Shown: positions 45,451-56,854 of the stretch, in pieces | Position numbering within the stretch: position 1 is the stretch's first letter | Layout: each line of letters starts with the position of its first letter | From: Silene conica | Taxonomy: Eukaryota > Streptophyta > Magnoliopsida > Caryophyllales > Caryophyllaceae | Length of the DNA stretch: 64,000 bases | Assembly (NCBI GenBank): GCA_029255685.2 | Contig: CM055319.2 | Span: 8,108,747 to 8,172,746 of the forward strand | Direction of reading: 5' to 3' | Program-made: the position numbers and the translations under genes | The notes under the pieces: generated by a model | The model's database searches: none | Seen by the model: only the letters and a program-made list of their open reading frames with translations | What the model was told of the DNA's origin: nothing

Positions 45451-46444
45451 TGTTGGGGCTGGTGTCCTTGACAATTAAGTACGATGACTTATTAAATCTC
45501 TTTAAGGATCACAAGGGCATACTTCATTATTATTATCAGTTGATCCACGTTTATCAATAACGGTTGGCTTGCTAGATAAGTTTGACGTTATTGTCATACG
45601 GATGGCGGTGATCAACTGGTCCCTATACGTCACACCTATAGGACACGTTTGAGAGATGTGAAGGTATGAAAATACAGTCACATTTATGCCGGATACGACT
45701 AAACAGTTAGTCAGAGGTATTGACCATTAAATTAGTCAATAAGATGTTGAGATTATTATTTAATACGGATTAAATAATTTTAGCTAACACGGATTACATG
45801 ATTAATTCGTAAATTAAATATAAACGGTTATATTTAATTAAATATTGTGTTCGCGTATTAATATAAACGGTTATATTAATTTGGGTAATTATACAATATC
45901 GTAATTTTATCAGACCATTATTACTACATCGACAGCATTAATATCTGATAACACGTGTACGATTTATAAATAAAACCCGCGAATGATATTTAGCTAATCG
46001 GGTCGAATCACGCAAAGGAATAAGGTAAGAGTGGGAAAAGCCCACTCTCACCTCAACCCAATTCGGCCGACCCTAGTTGTTACAAAAGGAGAGTTATTCT
46101 CCTTTTGTCAGACACTGTTGATTAATTTGATAATCTCAAGAATTAGGGTTTTGAGAACATTCTTTTCCCAAAACTCAGATCTCACATCAAAATCTCACAA
46201 AACTCTCCCCATATTGCAAGGCAATTGGAGAGCCTTTCTAGCACACGCGACATCATCTTAAACAAAGTCTTGGGTGCAAGTTATAGGAGGGAATTTACTT
46301 TAATTCCTGTTCTTAGGCCTATTCAAGCAAGGACCCAAGGTTGTATTCTTTTCATGTTTTTATTTATCTTATGACCATATTCACAACTGTAAATTTCATT
46401 ATAATCCTTCAAGTTTAGGGCGAATACATGCTATATTCCCCACA
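45451..46444 (+). repeat. Element B 3' LTR
   Basis: 994 bp, homologous to 24086-25078 with about ten differences, followed by CCCCT. Confidence 0.9.
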
Positions 46445-48576
46445 CCCCTGACCAGCCTACTTTCCAGCCCCACTACGACACCCTTCAGCCGCCTTAACCA
46501 CCACCACACCATCGTGACTACCATCCCCGGACTATAGTGCATCAACCGACACCTACCACCACCCTAGACTCCACTCCAGTAGCCGTCGACACAGCCCCAA
46601 AAACCCCCTGGTCACAAGAGCAACCCCCAAATCCCCAAAAGATCCGTGTGACAACCCTCCTGTAACCGCCACCTTTACCACCTCCAAACACCACCATCAC
46701 CACCACCACTCACTCAAAACGATACCTTACACCACACTCGACTCCCCGGTGACAAGCACCATGCTTCGACTCCACTGAACCACCTGAACCAGACGCCTGA
46801 ACAGCCCACGACAACAAGACCCCTGTTCCTGAAATTCTCGTAACAGCCCTTTAAACGACCATCCCTTTAGACTTTCTGACCACCACACACTATCCCAACA
46901 CCACCATCATATCCGACTAACTCCATAAGACCAGTACCCACGACCCACAACTATAATTAAACTCAAAATACGAACAGAAACAACAGGAATGAAACCGACT
47001 AAACACGCATTAGAACAGAGTAAAAATAACGTGTCTACTGCCTACATTCATGGCTGTTTTAGTGACACCCACGGTGGTCCTATGGTGGTTTAATGATAAC
47101 AACCATGTTATACGTACTACATAGATTATATAGAACCAGAATATACAGATAAAACGACATGAAAAGAGCACGATAGATACTCACGAACTTGCTGTAGTGC
47201 AAGGGAAAGAACGAAATGGGGATGGGTTGTTACTGTTACGTTTTTCCTCTTTGTTCTCCTTCAATTCCACGGTGGTGTTTAGGGCAGATTTGTGGAGGCA
47301 ACGAGGTAGGTGGGGACTAGGGTTTACGAGGTGATGGAGGCAGACGAGGTAGGGTTTGTTTGTTGTGTTTTGTCGATGGTAGGAAGCTAGGGTTTTGATT
47401 AAAACAAATAACATAGGGTAAGCCCGCCTTAGAATCCGAGTCCAAGCCATCATACTTTGGTCATAAACCGAGTTTAATATCCCATCACGCACCTCAACGT
47501 ACTTATGCCACCATATACCATACATAACACATAACTTTAAATAAACAATACATATAAATAATTATACTAACCAAATTATGTAAATTAATAGTAGTAAATA
47601 TTAATTAAATCAATTATAAGAATATAATTTAATTAGGACTAACATAAAAATATATAAAATTTAGGATTTAAATATAATTATGACGTAAATAATAAAACAA
47701 GTATAATGTGAAGTAAATATAAAATATAAAATATATTTAATTAAAATATATTAACAGAATAAAGGAAACACGAATGAAATGTCATTTTATGAAATCATCA
47801 TCAAATATAAAATGATTATGAAATACGAATTAATCGTAGAAATACGATTTATAAAATAATAACAGTTTACGTAAAATACTTTATAAACCTTCCATTTGAA
47901 ATACTTCTATAAAACAGAGTTTGACTGTCGTTGGCCGAGGCTAAAATACGGGGTATTACACTGATATCCATTGTTACAACTTTCACAACCATACAGGTGA
48001 CAGCCTCAAGCCCCACATCAATCCCCCGCTTGCTCACGGCAAGAGGTACCTAGATCCTTTATGTGCACATCCTCTCCGTGGCGGGTCCCACAAAGAGCGA
48101 TCGTAGAAGTGAGAGCCGTTTTCCGCAACGGTCCCACACATATGTTCCCAATCTCAATCAATATTAAAGTAATACAGTGATATCAGATAATACGACGGTA
48201 TCGTCACAATCAAAATCTACCAGAACTGAGTAGAGTAACCCTACCTCAAACAATCACAGCAAGATAGATTCCACAAGTGTTCTACCAATGCTCCTTTACA
48301 AATCCTCCTCTTAAGGATTATACACACAGGTATTACTCATTATTACAACTATAAGCTATGATACGAAAAGAATATGATAACACTTACTTGATGGAATACG
48401 GGTTAGGCTAGATGATCGGCGATTCTAGACTCTTGCTAAGACCTTAGGGAAGATTTGAGAGGAAGGGAAGGAAGAATGAGACTAATTACTGTTTTCTTAA
48501 TCTAGGTTAAAATTAAATAAAGTTTTCGGATTAGTTTATATAACTAACCGCGTCTGACTTCCGGAAAAACGCACTA

Positions 48577-48603
48577 GGCCGAGTAAGACTGACTCGGCCG
48601 AGT
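48577..48603. repeat. Paired TCGGCCGA-type palindromes in solo LTR F
   Basis: GGCCGAG at 48577 and 48596 (19 nt apart). The second lies in the perfect palindrome ACTCGGCCGAGT (48592-48603). Confidence 0.8.
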
Positions 48604-48647
48604 TGAGTCACAACTCAACATCTATAAAGAAGGGGTGTTACACCCGT

Positions 48648-49790
48648 CTTCTCCCCTCTTATGTTTTTATCTTACTAGTGCCACGATTGTTCTAAAGACT
48701 CTTCCTTGTTAGGTGGTCATGTCGTTTGTGTCTCTCAATGGTGCCAGAGAGGTGGTTCTCCTTCCCTCACTCTCACCCTACCTCTCTGGTATGTCTTGTT
48801 ATCTTTTATGTGGTTTTGGAGTCCTCGTCTCTTGTATGGATGTGCATAGAGGTGACAAGGTGTTTCCCATTGCCCTCGCTCTTTTACCCTACCCGTCGGT
48901 TCTTTGGACGACATGCATAGGTCTTAGGTCTTTGTCTGAGTCGTTTCTTGGGTCTGTTACGTGGTAATCTTGGTGGTTTTAATTATGTTCTTATTCCTCC
49001 GTCTTTGAGCTTCTATGGCTTTTGGAGTGTTTGGGTTCTTATGTTGTGTTATGGTCGTTGTTGCTAATATTGGGTGGCTTTTTGGGACTGGTGGTTCGCG
49101 TTGTGTTTATCTCTCTTTCGCCTTCTAAGATGATTTTGGTTAAGGGGTTTTTCAGGTTGATTTTTGTATCGATATTTATGTACTTACTCATTTTTCTAGG
49201 CTACAAGCGTCTTGTTCGTAGGTATTGTTTTCAAAAGTGTAGGAACTTTCTCCCTACTAGAATCAGACCAATGTTTGCATTCCGCCTTGATTTCTAAGTC
49301 CTAGTGGCGTTAGTGCGCTTTGCTCACTCTCGATGATTCAAGGGTCTCGTTGGTCTCCTAATGTTGTTTATCACAGTCGAGGGGATAAATTTCTGAGACA
49401 CATTTTTGTTTCTTGTTTCATGTACCTCTCCGAAACTTTGTCAATTAAGAGATGCAGTGATAAGCTAGATCATTTGGCCAACTCTAGTGAACAACCATTC
49501 ATGAATGTTGTGGATTTACAAAATAGATTTTTGTATCCAGCCAGCCGTACACTATCAACAAATAATAGGGCATGAGACTACTCTCTCTATTGTCAATTGG
49601 ATTTAAAGTGAAAGCTCCTTGTACTTATGAAATGGACTCTCTCACACCTCAATTAGGGTGTGATCTAGAGCCGTTTAGATAATTTAATACGCTTGACACC
49701 ACCAGTTGCAAAGATGCATACTAAACTGTATGAATTGTTCTCTATAACTTGAGGTCTGGTTAGACATTAAACACCTTGATGTGAGCCATG
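48648..49790. other. Unassigned sequence between solo LTRs F and D
   Basis: Several short plus-strand frames (48713-48967, 49022-49297, 49333-49575) are rich in hydrophobic residues and have no recognised domain. The sequence would join 22128 if the LTR nest were removed. It may be a decayed gene or LINE. Confidence 0.35.
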
Positions 49791-50123
49791 AGCTATGATG
49801 CGTGTCTATTTTATGATGTTTTACATCTATTTTAACACGCATTTTGTCGCTTATTTACTATGTTTTAGCCTTTATTTCCCAACAATTGTCTACTTTCGTA
49901 TTTTTATGCTCTTTTGCAGAATTATGCGGAAAAGAGACGATTTTACACCAAATTTCTACCCTCGGGATTTTTGCATAACCAAGGAACGAGGAAAAGTCAA
50001 CTCAAAGCGCGAACCAAGTATCAAGAAGTCAAACCAAGACGAAATCGAGGTTGATACACAGGAGAACCGGTCGACCAGAAGACCTGCTATCTTAAAGTCA
50101 GAAGTCCACCAAGCCCGACAATT

Positions 50124-50156
50124 GGTCGACCGACCTCATCACCTGGTCGGTCGACC
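50124..50156. repeat. Inverted palindrome dyad in solo LTR D
   Basis: GGTCGACCGACC at 50124 and its complement form GGTCGGTCGACC at 50145, 21 nt apart, spacer TCATCACCT. Together they can form a perfect 12-bp stem with a 9-nt loop. A half-site GGTCGACC lies at 50069. Confidence 0.92.
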
Positions 50157-50675
50157 AGAGCGCAGATCCAGAATTTTCCGCAAAAGCCCGTGAACGCATT
50201 AGGTCAAAGAAGAATCACCTTAATCTTTCCTATATAAGCCTAATCCGTCATTAGCTTTAATCATCCAGTTTTTCAGCCAGTTTTTATTCAGTTTAGTATT
50301 CAGTTTTTGAGTTCCACAAATACTCTAGTTTATATTCAAACACTATTCCTTTAGTTTTATATTCATTGTTCGATAATCTTTCAACGGAATTCAATAAAGC
50401 TTCTACCTTTTCTGCCCTAAATTCCTTCTGCGGTAATTCTCTTAATTTCAGTTTATGCATTATCGTTCCATAGAATTATTGCATCCGGTTTAGTGTAGAA
50501 TCCCATAGCCATATTGTTTATCGCATGTTTAGATTAGTGTTCATTATGAATTCTGCTTTTATTATTGTTTTCATTGTTATTTCCGTATCCATGTGTAACT
50601 AATTGCATATGTTAGGATGTAGGGAGTAGATAGCGTAGATGGTGTAGTTCCCGAGACCGACTGTAGCAGACTCCT

Positions 50676-50749
50676 GGTCGGCCGACTGGCTTAACCGGTC
50701 GGTCGACTGAAGTGTTGGTCGGCCGAATGGACTAGCTGGTCGGTCGACC
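50676..50749. repeat. Array of four palindromes in solo LTR D
   Basis: GGTCGGCCGACT (50676), GGTCGGTCGACT (50697), GGTCGGCCGAAT (50717) and GGTCGGTCGACC (50738). The spacings are 21, 20 and 21 nt. Confidence 0.92.
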
Positions 50750-51349
50750 GACGCGCGTACGTTTTCAGACTGTTTTAATTCGTCGACTATAATAACCTAC
50801 AATGAGACTGAAAGGAGACTTGTAGGATGTTAGTAATGACCTACCCAAGATTGAAAGATACGGGAAGGACATTGGTTAATATTTTAATACGGCTAGGTTA
50901 CTTAAGACTGAAAGGTATGTGACCTAGAATTTAGGAATCACCCTTATTGTTGACACCCAATATTTGTGAGACCTAGGAATTAATAGCATAGGCCGAAGGT
51001 AGCTATTAGGTACCATAGACCGAAAGGATATGTTACACCCCTTACGCGACTGCAATGCATGTTGACTTAGTATTTACACTATCATAGCTAATTATTACCC
51101 GAATATCCTAGCATCCTTTTTACTATAAGTTTTATTTCATTCTATTTTACTTGCTTTATTTTTATCTTTATTTCTAGACTTAGTGACAACCAATCAAAAC
51201 CCTCAATTTGTCACCCTAAAAACATTGACCTTAGACAATAAACATTCCCCACCTCCTTGTGGTTCGACCCTTGACTTACGCTATCTAGTCTTAAGCCGAG
51301 GTTTTATAAATCTTATTTTTGGCACCCCTCAACGACGGGTGTCAAGCTA

Positions 51350-52049
51350 ATCAAATGTTACATGTTGGATTAATGAAAGATGTTATAAATTTAGTTACAA
51401 CTAACAAGTAAACTTTACAAAAAAGACCTGACCCTAATAATTTCGTGAAAACAACCAACACCCACTCAAATTGAGGTCATATCTGACCCCAACTAGTCTC
51501 ATAGAAGACAAGTACTACCCGTCACAAGCTGAATACTGATAGTACTTCTCTCACAATATCACAAGTGGGTTGGCAAGTGGGGTGCTCCATTTAAAGTTCC
51601 ACTTGATTACCACTCGATTACCACTCGCATATTGTGAGAGGGACACTATCCGTTTTCAACTTGTGACAAATAATGTTTGTATTCAATGAGAATTTGTGAT
51701 TTGACCCAGAACTTGAATTGATCCTATCCTACTTGGCCTAATATTTTTCATTGCATATACTCCCATCGTTGTCTCTATAATTTGATAATAATTCACCTGT
51801 AAATCAGTAAATGACTCAAATTCCTGCAAACTTGAAGTGACGCATTCGAAGGAAAAAACGTAATTGTGTCGATGAAAAATAGTAACTCCATTATTATTGG
51901 ACTCGTTCGATTGACCTCAAAACTCTATGTTGCTATTAATAATCTTTTAAGATCCAAATAGAAAAATGAAATAATGGAGAAAATTGATGAGCAATTAATT
52001 AATAAGATTAATAATGGAGGGATGCAAATCCATATGATATGCAAATACA
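51350..52049. other. Intergenic with possible MITE remnants
   Basis: CTCACAATATCACAAGTGGG near 51552 and CGCATATTGTGAGAGGG near 51625 form an imperfect inverted repeat flanked by CCGTCACAAGC and CTTGTGACAAATAATG. This suggests a MITE of about 200 bp (51497-51705) without clear ends. Confidence 0.35.
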
Positions 52050-52245
52050 GTAAGTTTTGTTTGCGACGGGTCGTTATTTGTGACGGATATTTTGTGAGAT
52101 AAAATGGGTAGAAAATGAGTTAGTGGAGAAAGGGGACCACATGAATAGTATTGGAGAGAGAGAAAAAATGAGTATTTTGTGAGAGAAAACGATATCCGTC
52201 ACAAGCTTGCGACAGATAGTGCCGTTGTAAATAAGAATTTGTGAT
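52050..52245. mobile_element. 'ACGGATAT' MITE, copy d (divergent)
   Basis: Left TTTGTGACGGATATTTTGTG and right GATATCCGTCACAAGCTTGC are inverted, with AATAAGAATTTGTG at the right end as in the other copies. Confidence 0.45.
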
Positions 52246-52482
52246 GCAAACATACATGTGAGTTCATAGAGGTAAAGGGGCCTATGTCTTCAGAAAGCAG
52301 CAAGGATTGAATTTCAAAGAATAGGAAGGACAAAAGCTACTCCACCACTTTTTCACGGGTTAGCCTTTTAAGAATCTCACTAATGATTTTGTTTAAGTAT
52401 GTACGTAGGCCCCTTCTACTTCCGGAAAATACTATTCTTTCGTCCTTTGACTTTTACTACTCCTATTTCTCAACAACAACAA

Positions 52483-52676
52483 CAAGTCTCCCTTGTGACG
52501 GATATATCCGTCCCAAATTTACAACGTGTAAGTACTACCCAGGTAGGAAAATAAGACGAACAATTTGCTTCACCCTAGGCATTTTGACTTTGTCTTCTAC
52601 ATCCCAAATGAGTATTACTTGACCCATCGCAAACTTGCAAGTTCCAACGGATATGCTCGTCACAAATGAGAATTTG
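52483..52676. mobile_element. 'ACGGATAT' MITE, copy b
   Basis: Left CAAGTCTCCCTTGTGACGG and right CGTCACAAATGAGAATTTG are inverted repeats. The interior matches copy a (CATTTTGACTTTGTCTTCTA). Confidence 0.55.
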
Positions 52677-53640
52677 CGTTCATAAAAAGTAGTTTTTCAA
52701 AATCCAAAATTTATCCCATATTAGTGAGACTTGACCATTTTGCAAGAAATAACCGCTTTTTTTATCCAGAAAAACTTGAAGTGTTGATTTTTTTAAATAA
52801 TTATTTTTTGAGAACTACAATTTGAAAAAAAAAAATCGAGTTTGGAGGTCGTGACCAAGAGATATGATCACTCTTGAGAAAAAGTAACATATATCGAAAA
52901 TATTACCTCATACTTTCCTTGTTTTTGAGCATATGAATATATTTTTTTTGACCTTATTACCTCAATTTTGATTCTTTGTTTGTGAGTAAATGTGTATTTT
53001 TTTTGAGCTTATTAAAATTTATAAGTTAAATTGTAATTTTTTCCGTCCAAGCTAAAATTTGACTAAGTTTCTCTGTAATGTTTTTGAGTTTTATTATAAT
53101 TTTTTGAGCTTAATTTTTAATAACTGAACTCAAAAACTTTATAGCAATACTCATATTTTTTAAAACAAAACTCAAAAACATTATTCTAATGCTTAAAAAC
53201 TATAAAACTAGTGGTAGTACCTCGAATGTATGATTCTTCTACTGAAAACTCTTAGCTAAGAATACAAATACAACAAACATTTTTTAAAAAGATGATTGAT
53301 TTAAAAAATAAACGCCACTTTGTGAATCAAAACGCCGAATTAGGGCCTTTTAATGTTTTCCGATTTAAAAATTGAGTAATTTGTGTAAAATAGCAAATCT
53401 TAGGGTAACGTGTGAATTTTTTCATTTTCAAAACATGTGTTCATCGGCCAAAAAATTGTTTGTTGGTGTCGCTATTGGTTATATTGAGGTGACACGATTG
53501 ATTGGATAGCGGTAAACACGGTGACTAGTGATTTTTGTAGATCGCGATGGTGAATTGTTGTCGGAGAAGTCGACGACTAGAGAACGACGAAAGTGGCAGA
53601 CACGTCACCAACGAGTAGTTGGTGAAGACAACTGTGGCGA
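52677..53640. other. AT-rich intergenic sequence
   Basis: Repeated TTTTTGAG/CTCAAAAA words between about 52925 and 53190 can pair, but no element boundary is clear. No gene is seen. Confidence 0.5.
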
Positions 53641-54056
53641 TAGATATAGGTAAGGCCGTGAGGGTAGCCCTAACCAAATCAACCCAATCCAAAAAGGGTG
53701 ACCCGAGACCCAAATTAACTCGAATGTGACTCGAAATTCCAATTGACCCAACCCCACCTGAACATGACCCAAGATTTCCTGACTTCAAAATAACCCGACC
53801 CCAAAATGACCCACTCTAAAACCATCAAACCTGAAATGACTCGAAAAAACAAAACTCTAATTGAACCGAAAAGATTTGAAATGACTTTTTCTCTTTTATT
53901 CATTAACTCGAAAATGACCTGACTGCTTGACCCGAAAACAAACCCGACCAACAAACCCGAAACAGACCTAGAAATTGAAATGACTCGACCCAAATGAATT
54001 TACTCAACCCGATTGACCCTTTGCAAGGTCAACATGAAGGTAATCGTGGTCGTGTA
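53641..54056. repeat. GACCCG-rich degenerate repeat, copy 1
   Basis: It consists of words such as ACCCGA, GACTCGAA and AATGACC. The order of words (ATTAACTCGAAAATGACCTG, TTTCTCTTTTATTCATTAAC) matches the copies at 57168-57560 and 57628-58040, so this is a dispersed family and not a simple repeat. Short open frames across it are compositional. Confidence 0.65.
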
Positions 54057-54213
54057 TGTAACACCCCGACCTAACGTAAAATGAGAGTGGTTACTCTTGA
54101 TAGCTCGACGGGCTATGCACTAGGGCCATATTTCAACACGAGTCCTTTCCAACGCATTGTGTCATCACGCATGTGCATCCTCGAAACTTTCTTAAGAGGT
54201 AGATATGGCAATT
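54057..54213. repeat. Truncated LTR start
   Basis: TGTAACACCCCGACCTAACG is a typical Ty3/gypsy LTR start. The remainder is cut off by the duplicated block at 54214. Confidence 0.45.
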
Positions 54214-55452
54214 AGGGCACTAGGGTCGATACCGGTAGAATTTTGAGGTCTGACCTGACCCGAGCACGAGCAACTCAACCTGCCAAAACCAAAGAATATT
54301 GCAACCTGAAACTGAGTCGATGACGACCCGTAACTCGACATGACTCGATGACAAGTTACTTGTACCCAAACCAAACCTGGCCCAATATTGACCCGACCCG
54401 ATACTAACCCGATTAAACTAATGACCCGACAATTGTTAAGTTTTATATTGATCTGAATGAAAGTTATTTAGTTTGGATTGATAAATTTAACCTAATAATA
54501 AACTAATTGAACCAAATAAATAAAAATAATGTTTAAAATCTAAATTTAATGGTCAAAAATTGAATTTTTTTAATGCAACATAGGAACCAGATCCGATAAC
54601 AACCCGACCCGATCTGATATATCATTTGGACCCAGCCTGACAACCACTCAAGCTCGATCCAACCTGGCCCGTAAAGGTTAAATGGCCCTGTATGATCCAA
54701 ACTCGACATGGCCCGACCCGATTGGCCCGAATTGTAATACCCCCATTAATCCATGAGATTTTAGCAAGACATTTCCAGATAAATAATGGCGTTACCATCT
54801 TGGTTGTTCGAGGTAGTGAATGACAAAGATTAATAATTTAAGGCACTAAGGTCGATCCCGGTAGAATTTTTAAGTCTGGCATGTCCCGAGCACGAGCAAC
54901 TCAACCTGAAAAAACCCAAGAATATTGCAACCCGAAACCGACTCGATGACGACCCGTAACTCGACATGACTCGATGACAAGTGACTCGTACCCAAACTAG
55001 ACCCGACCCGACCCGATACTAACCCAATTAAATTGATGACCCGACAATTGTTGAGTTTTATATTGATCTAAATGAAAGTTATTTAATGTTTCGATTGATA
55101 CATTTAACCTAATGATAAACTAACTGAACCAAATAATGTTTAAAAACTAAATTTAATGGTCAAAAATTGAATTAATGCAACATAGGAAACAGATTCAATA
55201 ATGACCCAAGCCGATCCGATATATCATTTGACTCAAAATGACCCCGCCCGACAACCACTCGAGCTCGATCCAACCCGACCCGGAAAAGTTAACTGGCCTG
55301 ATATGACCCGAACTCGATATGGCCCGACCCGATTGGCCCGATTTGTAATACCCCCATTAATTCATGAGAATTTAGCAAGACATGTCCAGATAAATAAAGA
55401 CGTTACCATCTTCGTTGTTCGAGGTAGTGAATGACAAAGGTTAATAATTTAA
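54214..55452. repeat. Tandem duplication, two units of about 620 bp
   Basis: Unit 1 (54214-54840) and unit 2 (54841-55452) both begin GGCACTA(G/A)GGTCGAT, contain GCACGAGCAACTCAACCTG and end in TGTAATACCCCCATTAAT plus 100 bp of LTR-like sequence. Each unit thus joins GACCCG repeat to an LTR start. They differ noticeably, so the duplication is not recent. Confidence 0.8.
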
Positions 55453-56854
55453 GGTACTTTAAATAAATTTACATAAATACTGAATAACTACTCAAATGAC
55501 TTAATTATAGAATCCGAACTAAATAACTCAATCAATAACTAATACAACACAAGTATTTTAACAATGACTAAATAACTACTAAGTGATAACTAAACTTATT
55601 CAGCTATGCGATCTTCTCTCTTGTATGTCACGCCTAAAACCCCGCAACACAGCAACAACCAGTTAAATCTTTCACAGGGAATATTGTAAGATTTGTAACT
55701 CACCTCCCTTGGACGAGTGGGTGTACTAGGCCGAGTAAGCCATATTCGGTCGAGTACACCCTTGTCAGTAGAAAATATCGAGTCTGTTTGTTTCTACTCG
55801 GTCGAAAACATCCTGTATTAGGTCGAGTACAACGGCCCCGTGTCGATTTCGCGATAGGTTCATTCGAGGAAACGAAAACTTAATCATAATTTAGTTTCTT
55901 TAAACCCTCCGTTAATCAGTTTTCTCTCAAGAACACAAACCATTATAATCCTCTAGTTGGCCTACCGAAAGTTTAGTTCGCACGTCGATCATCCTAATTG
56001 TCTTTTCACCGTTGTTGCAAGTAAGTTTCTTAGTTTCTTTCGTCGGTTGTTAAGTTAGGTTTATAATCTATAGTTGGTTAGTAATAAATCTTATGATGTG
56101 TTAGGAGGAGGATTCGTAGAGGAGCTCTTATAAGATTGCCTTGAACGGATTGTGTTGACATATTTGCCTCGAGGTAGGGTTTCCATACTCAGTTATATGT
56201 TATGTGTGTGTCGATGTTTATTGCTATGTTTGTAAGACTAATATCACATGGTTTGTGTTGAGATTGAGATATATAAGTTATATTTGGGATCATTGACGGG
56301 AAATGGCTCTCAATCCTAAGATCGCCCTTCGTGTTTCCTATCGCGGAGGGGATGTGCACATTAATTGTCTAAGTACCGCTTGGCGCGAGCATGCGGGGTT
56401 GATTGTGGGACTAAAGGTCCCCACTTGTGAGATGATTGGTTTATTGGTGATATACGTACATTGTGTGTTTGAGATGTTGATACTCTTTATTGATTTTGAT
56501 AGTGACAATGTTACGACTGCAGTGGCCGACGCTTGTATTTTATTGTTGTATTAATCCAATGGTATTGGGAACAGATTATCAGCAGGTAGCTCGACGTTTA
56601 CTGTATGCTTGAGGCCTGGGATGGACGAGCCATCACCTAGAAGTCACATTAATCTTTTAGCTTATTACAGTCTTTAGCTTTCGCTGTTGTTTAGTTTTCT
56701 TTTGAGTTTGAGACGGTTTTGTAATGACTATACTATTTACTAAATAAATGTTTTTCATGCCTTTCCTTGATATTCTGCCTCAAGTAACCGAGATGGTGAC
56801 ATTTTCATGGGTTGAGGGTCATTGGTAAAGGCCTCGGGTTATGGGGGTGTTACA
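55344..56854. mobile_element. Solo-LTR-like block, Ty3/gypsy type
   Basis: It starts TGTAATACCCCCATTAATTC and ends ATGGGGGTGTTACA (1511 bp), embedded in GACCCG repeat on both sides. Its first 100 bp resemble solo LTR E. No target duplication is visible, probably because the left end was remodelled by the tandem duplication. It has TCGGYCGA-type sites at 55729, 55748, 55800 and 55821. Confidence 0.6.
55729..55827. repeat. Paired GGYCGAG sites in the LTR-like block
   Basis: GGCCGAG at 55729 and GGTCGAG at 55748 are 19 nt apart. GGTCGAA at 55800 and GGTCGAG at 55821 are 21 nt apart. Flanking TACTCGG and CGAGTAC give the palindromic context. Confidence 0.7.

Larger units (their letters stand above)
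24086..46444 (+). mobile_element. Element B: Ty1/copia retrotransposon inserted in E
   Basis: LTRs at 24086-25078 and 45451-46444 begin TGTTGGGGCTGG and end TATTCCCCACA. The duplication is CCCCT (24081-24085 and 46445-46449). By eye the LTRs differ at about ten sites, so B is older than A. PBS and polypurine tract are present, and gag, protease, integrase, RT and RNase H run in copia order. Coding is broken by frameshifts, a stop and a deletion within RNase H. Element C is inserted at 31013 and part of B's pol is duplicated at 40534-43426. The untranslated leader has three GGTCGNNCGACC dyads. Confidence 0.9.
22506..47960. mobile_element. Solo LTR E inserted in F
   Basis: Ends are TGTAACACCCCC (22506) and CGGGGTATTACA (ending 47960), flanked by a perfect duplication CTGAT (22501-22505 and 47961-47965). 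Its own DNA is 22506-24085 plus 46450-47960, about 3.1 kb, interrupted by copia element B. No coding domain is seen. The first 100 bp resemble the LTR-like block at 55344. It includes an AAT/AAC microsatellite at about 23700-23780. Confidence 0.75.
22129..48642. mobile_element. Solo LTR F, outermost level of the nest
   Basis: Outer ends are TGTAACACCCTC (22129) and GGGGTGTTACA (ending 48642). The flanks are CCCAT (22124-22128) and CCCGT (48643-48647), a 4 of 5 duplication. Its own sequence is only 22129-22505 plus 47966-48642, about 1.05 kb; everything between is element E with its contents. TG...CA ends and a 5-bp duplication without coding DNA indicate a solo LTR, probably Ty3/gypsy. Near its right end is the 12-bp palindrome ACTCGGCCGAGT. 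Confidence 0.7.
49796..51344 (+). mobile_element. Solo LTR D, related to element A
   Basis: 1549 bp, TGATGCGTGTC...GACGGGTGTCA, flanked by perfect AGCTA duplications (49791-49795 and 51345-51349). The terminal 25 bp and the block around GTGGTTCGACCCTTGACTTA match element A's LTR, placing it in the same superfamily group. TATA box TATATAAG at 50231. It carries one dyad (50124/50145) and an array of four palindromes (50676-50749). The short frame at 49795-50193 is not convincing as a gene. Confidence 0.88.

Noticed and set aside
46450..47960. A separate gene or element right of copia B
   Set aside because: It joins 24085 seamlessly across the CCCCT duplication and ends in GGGGTATTACA with CTGAT, so it is the right half of solo LTR E.
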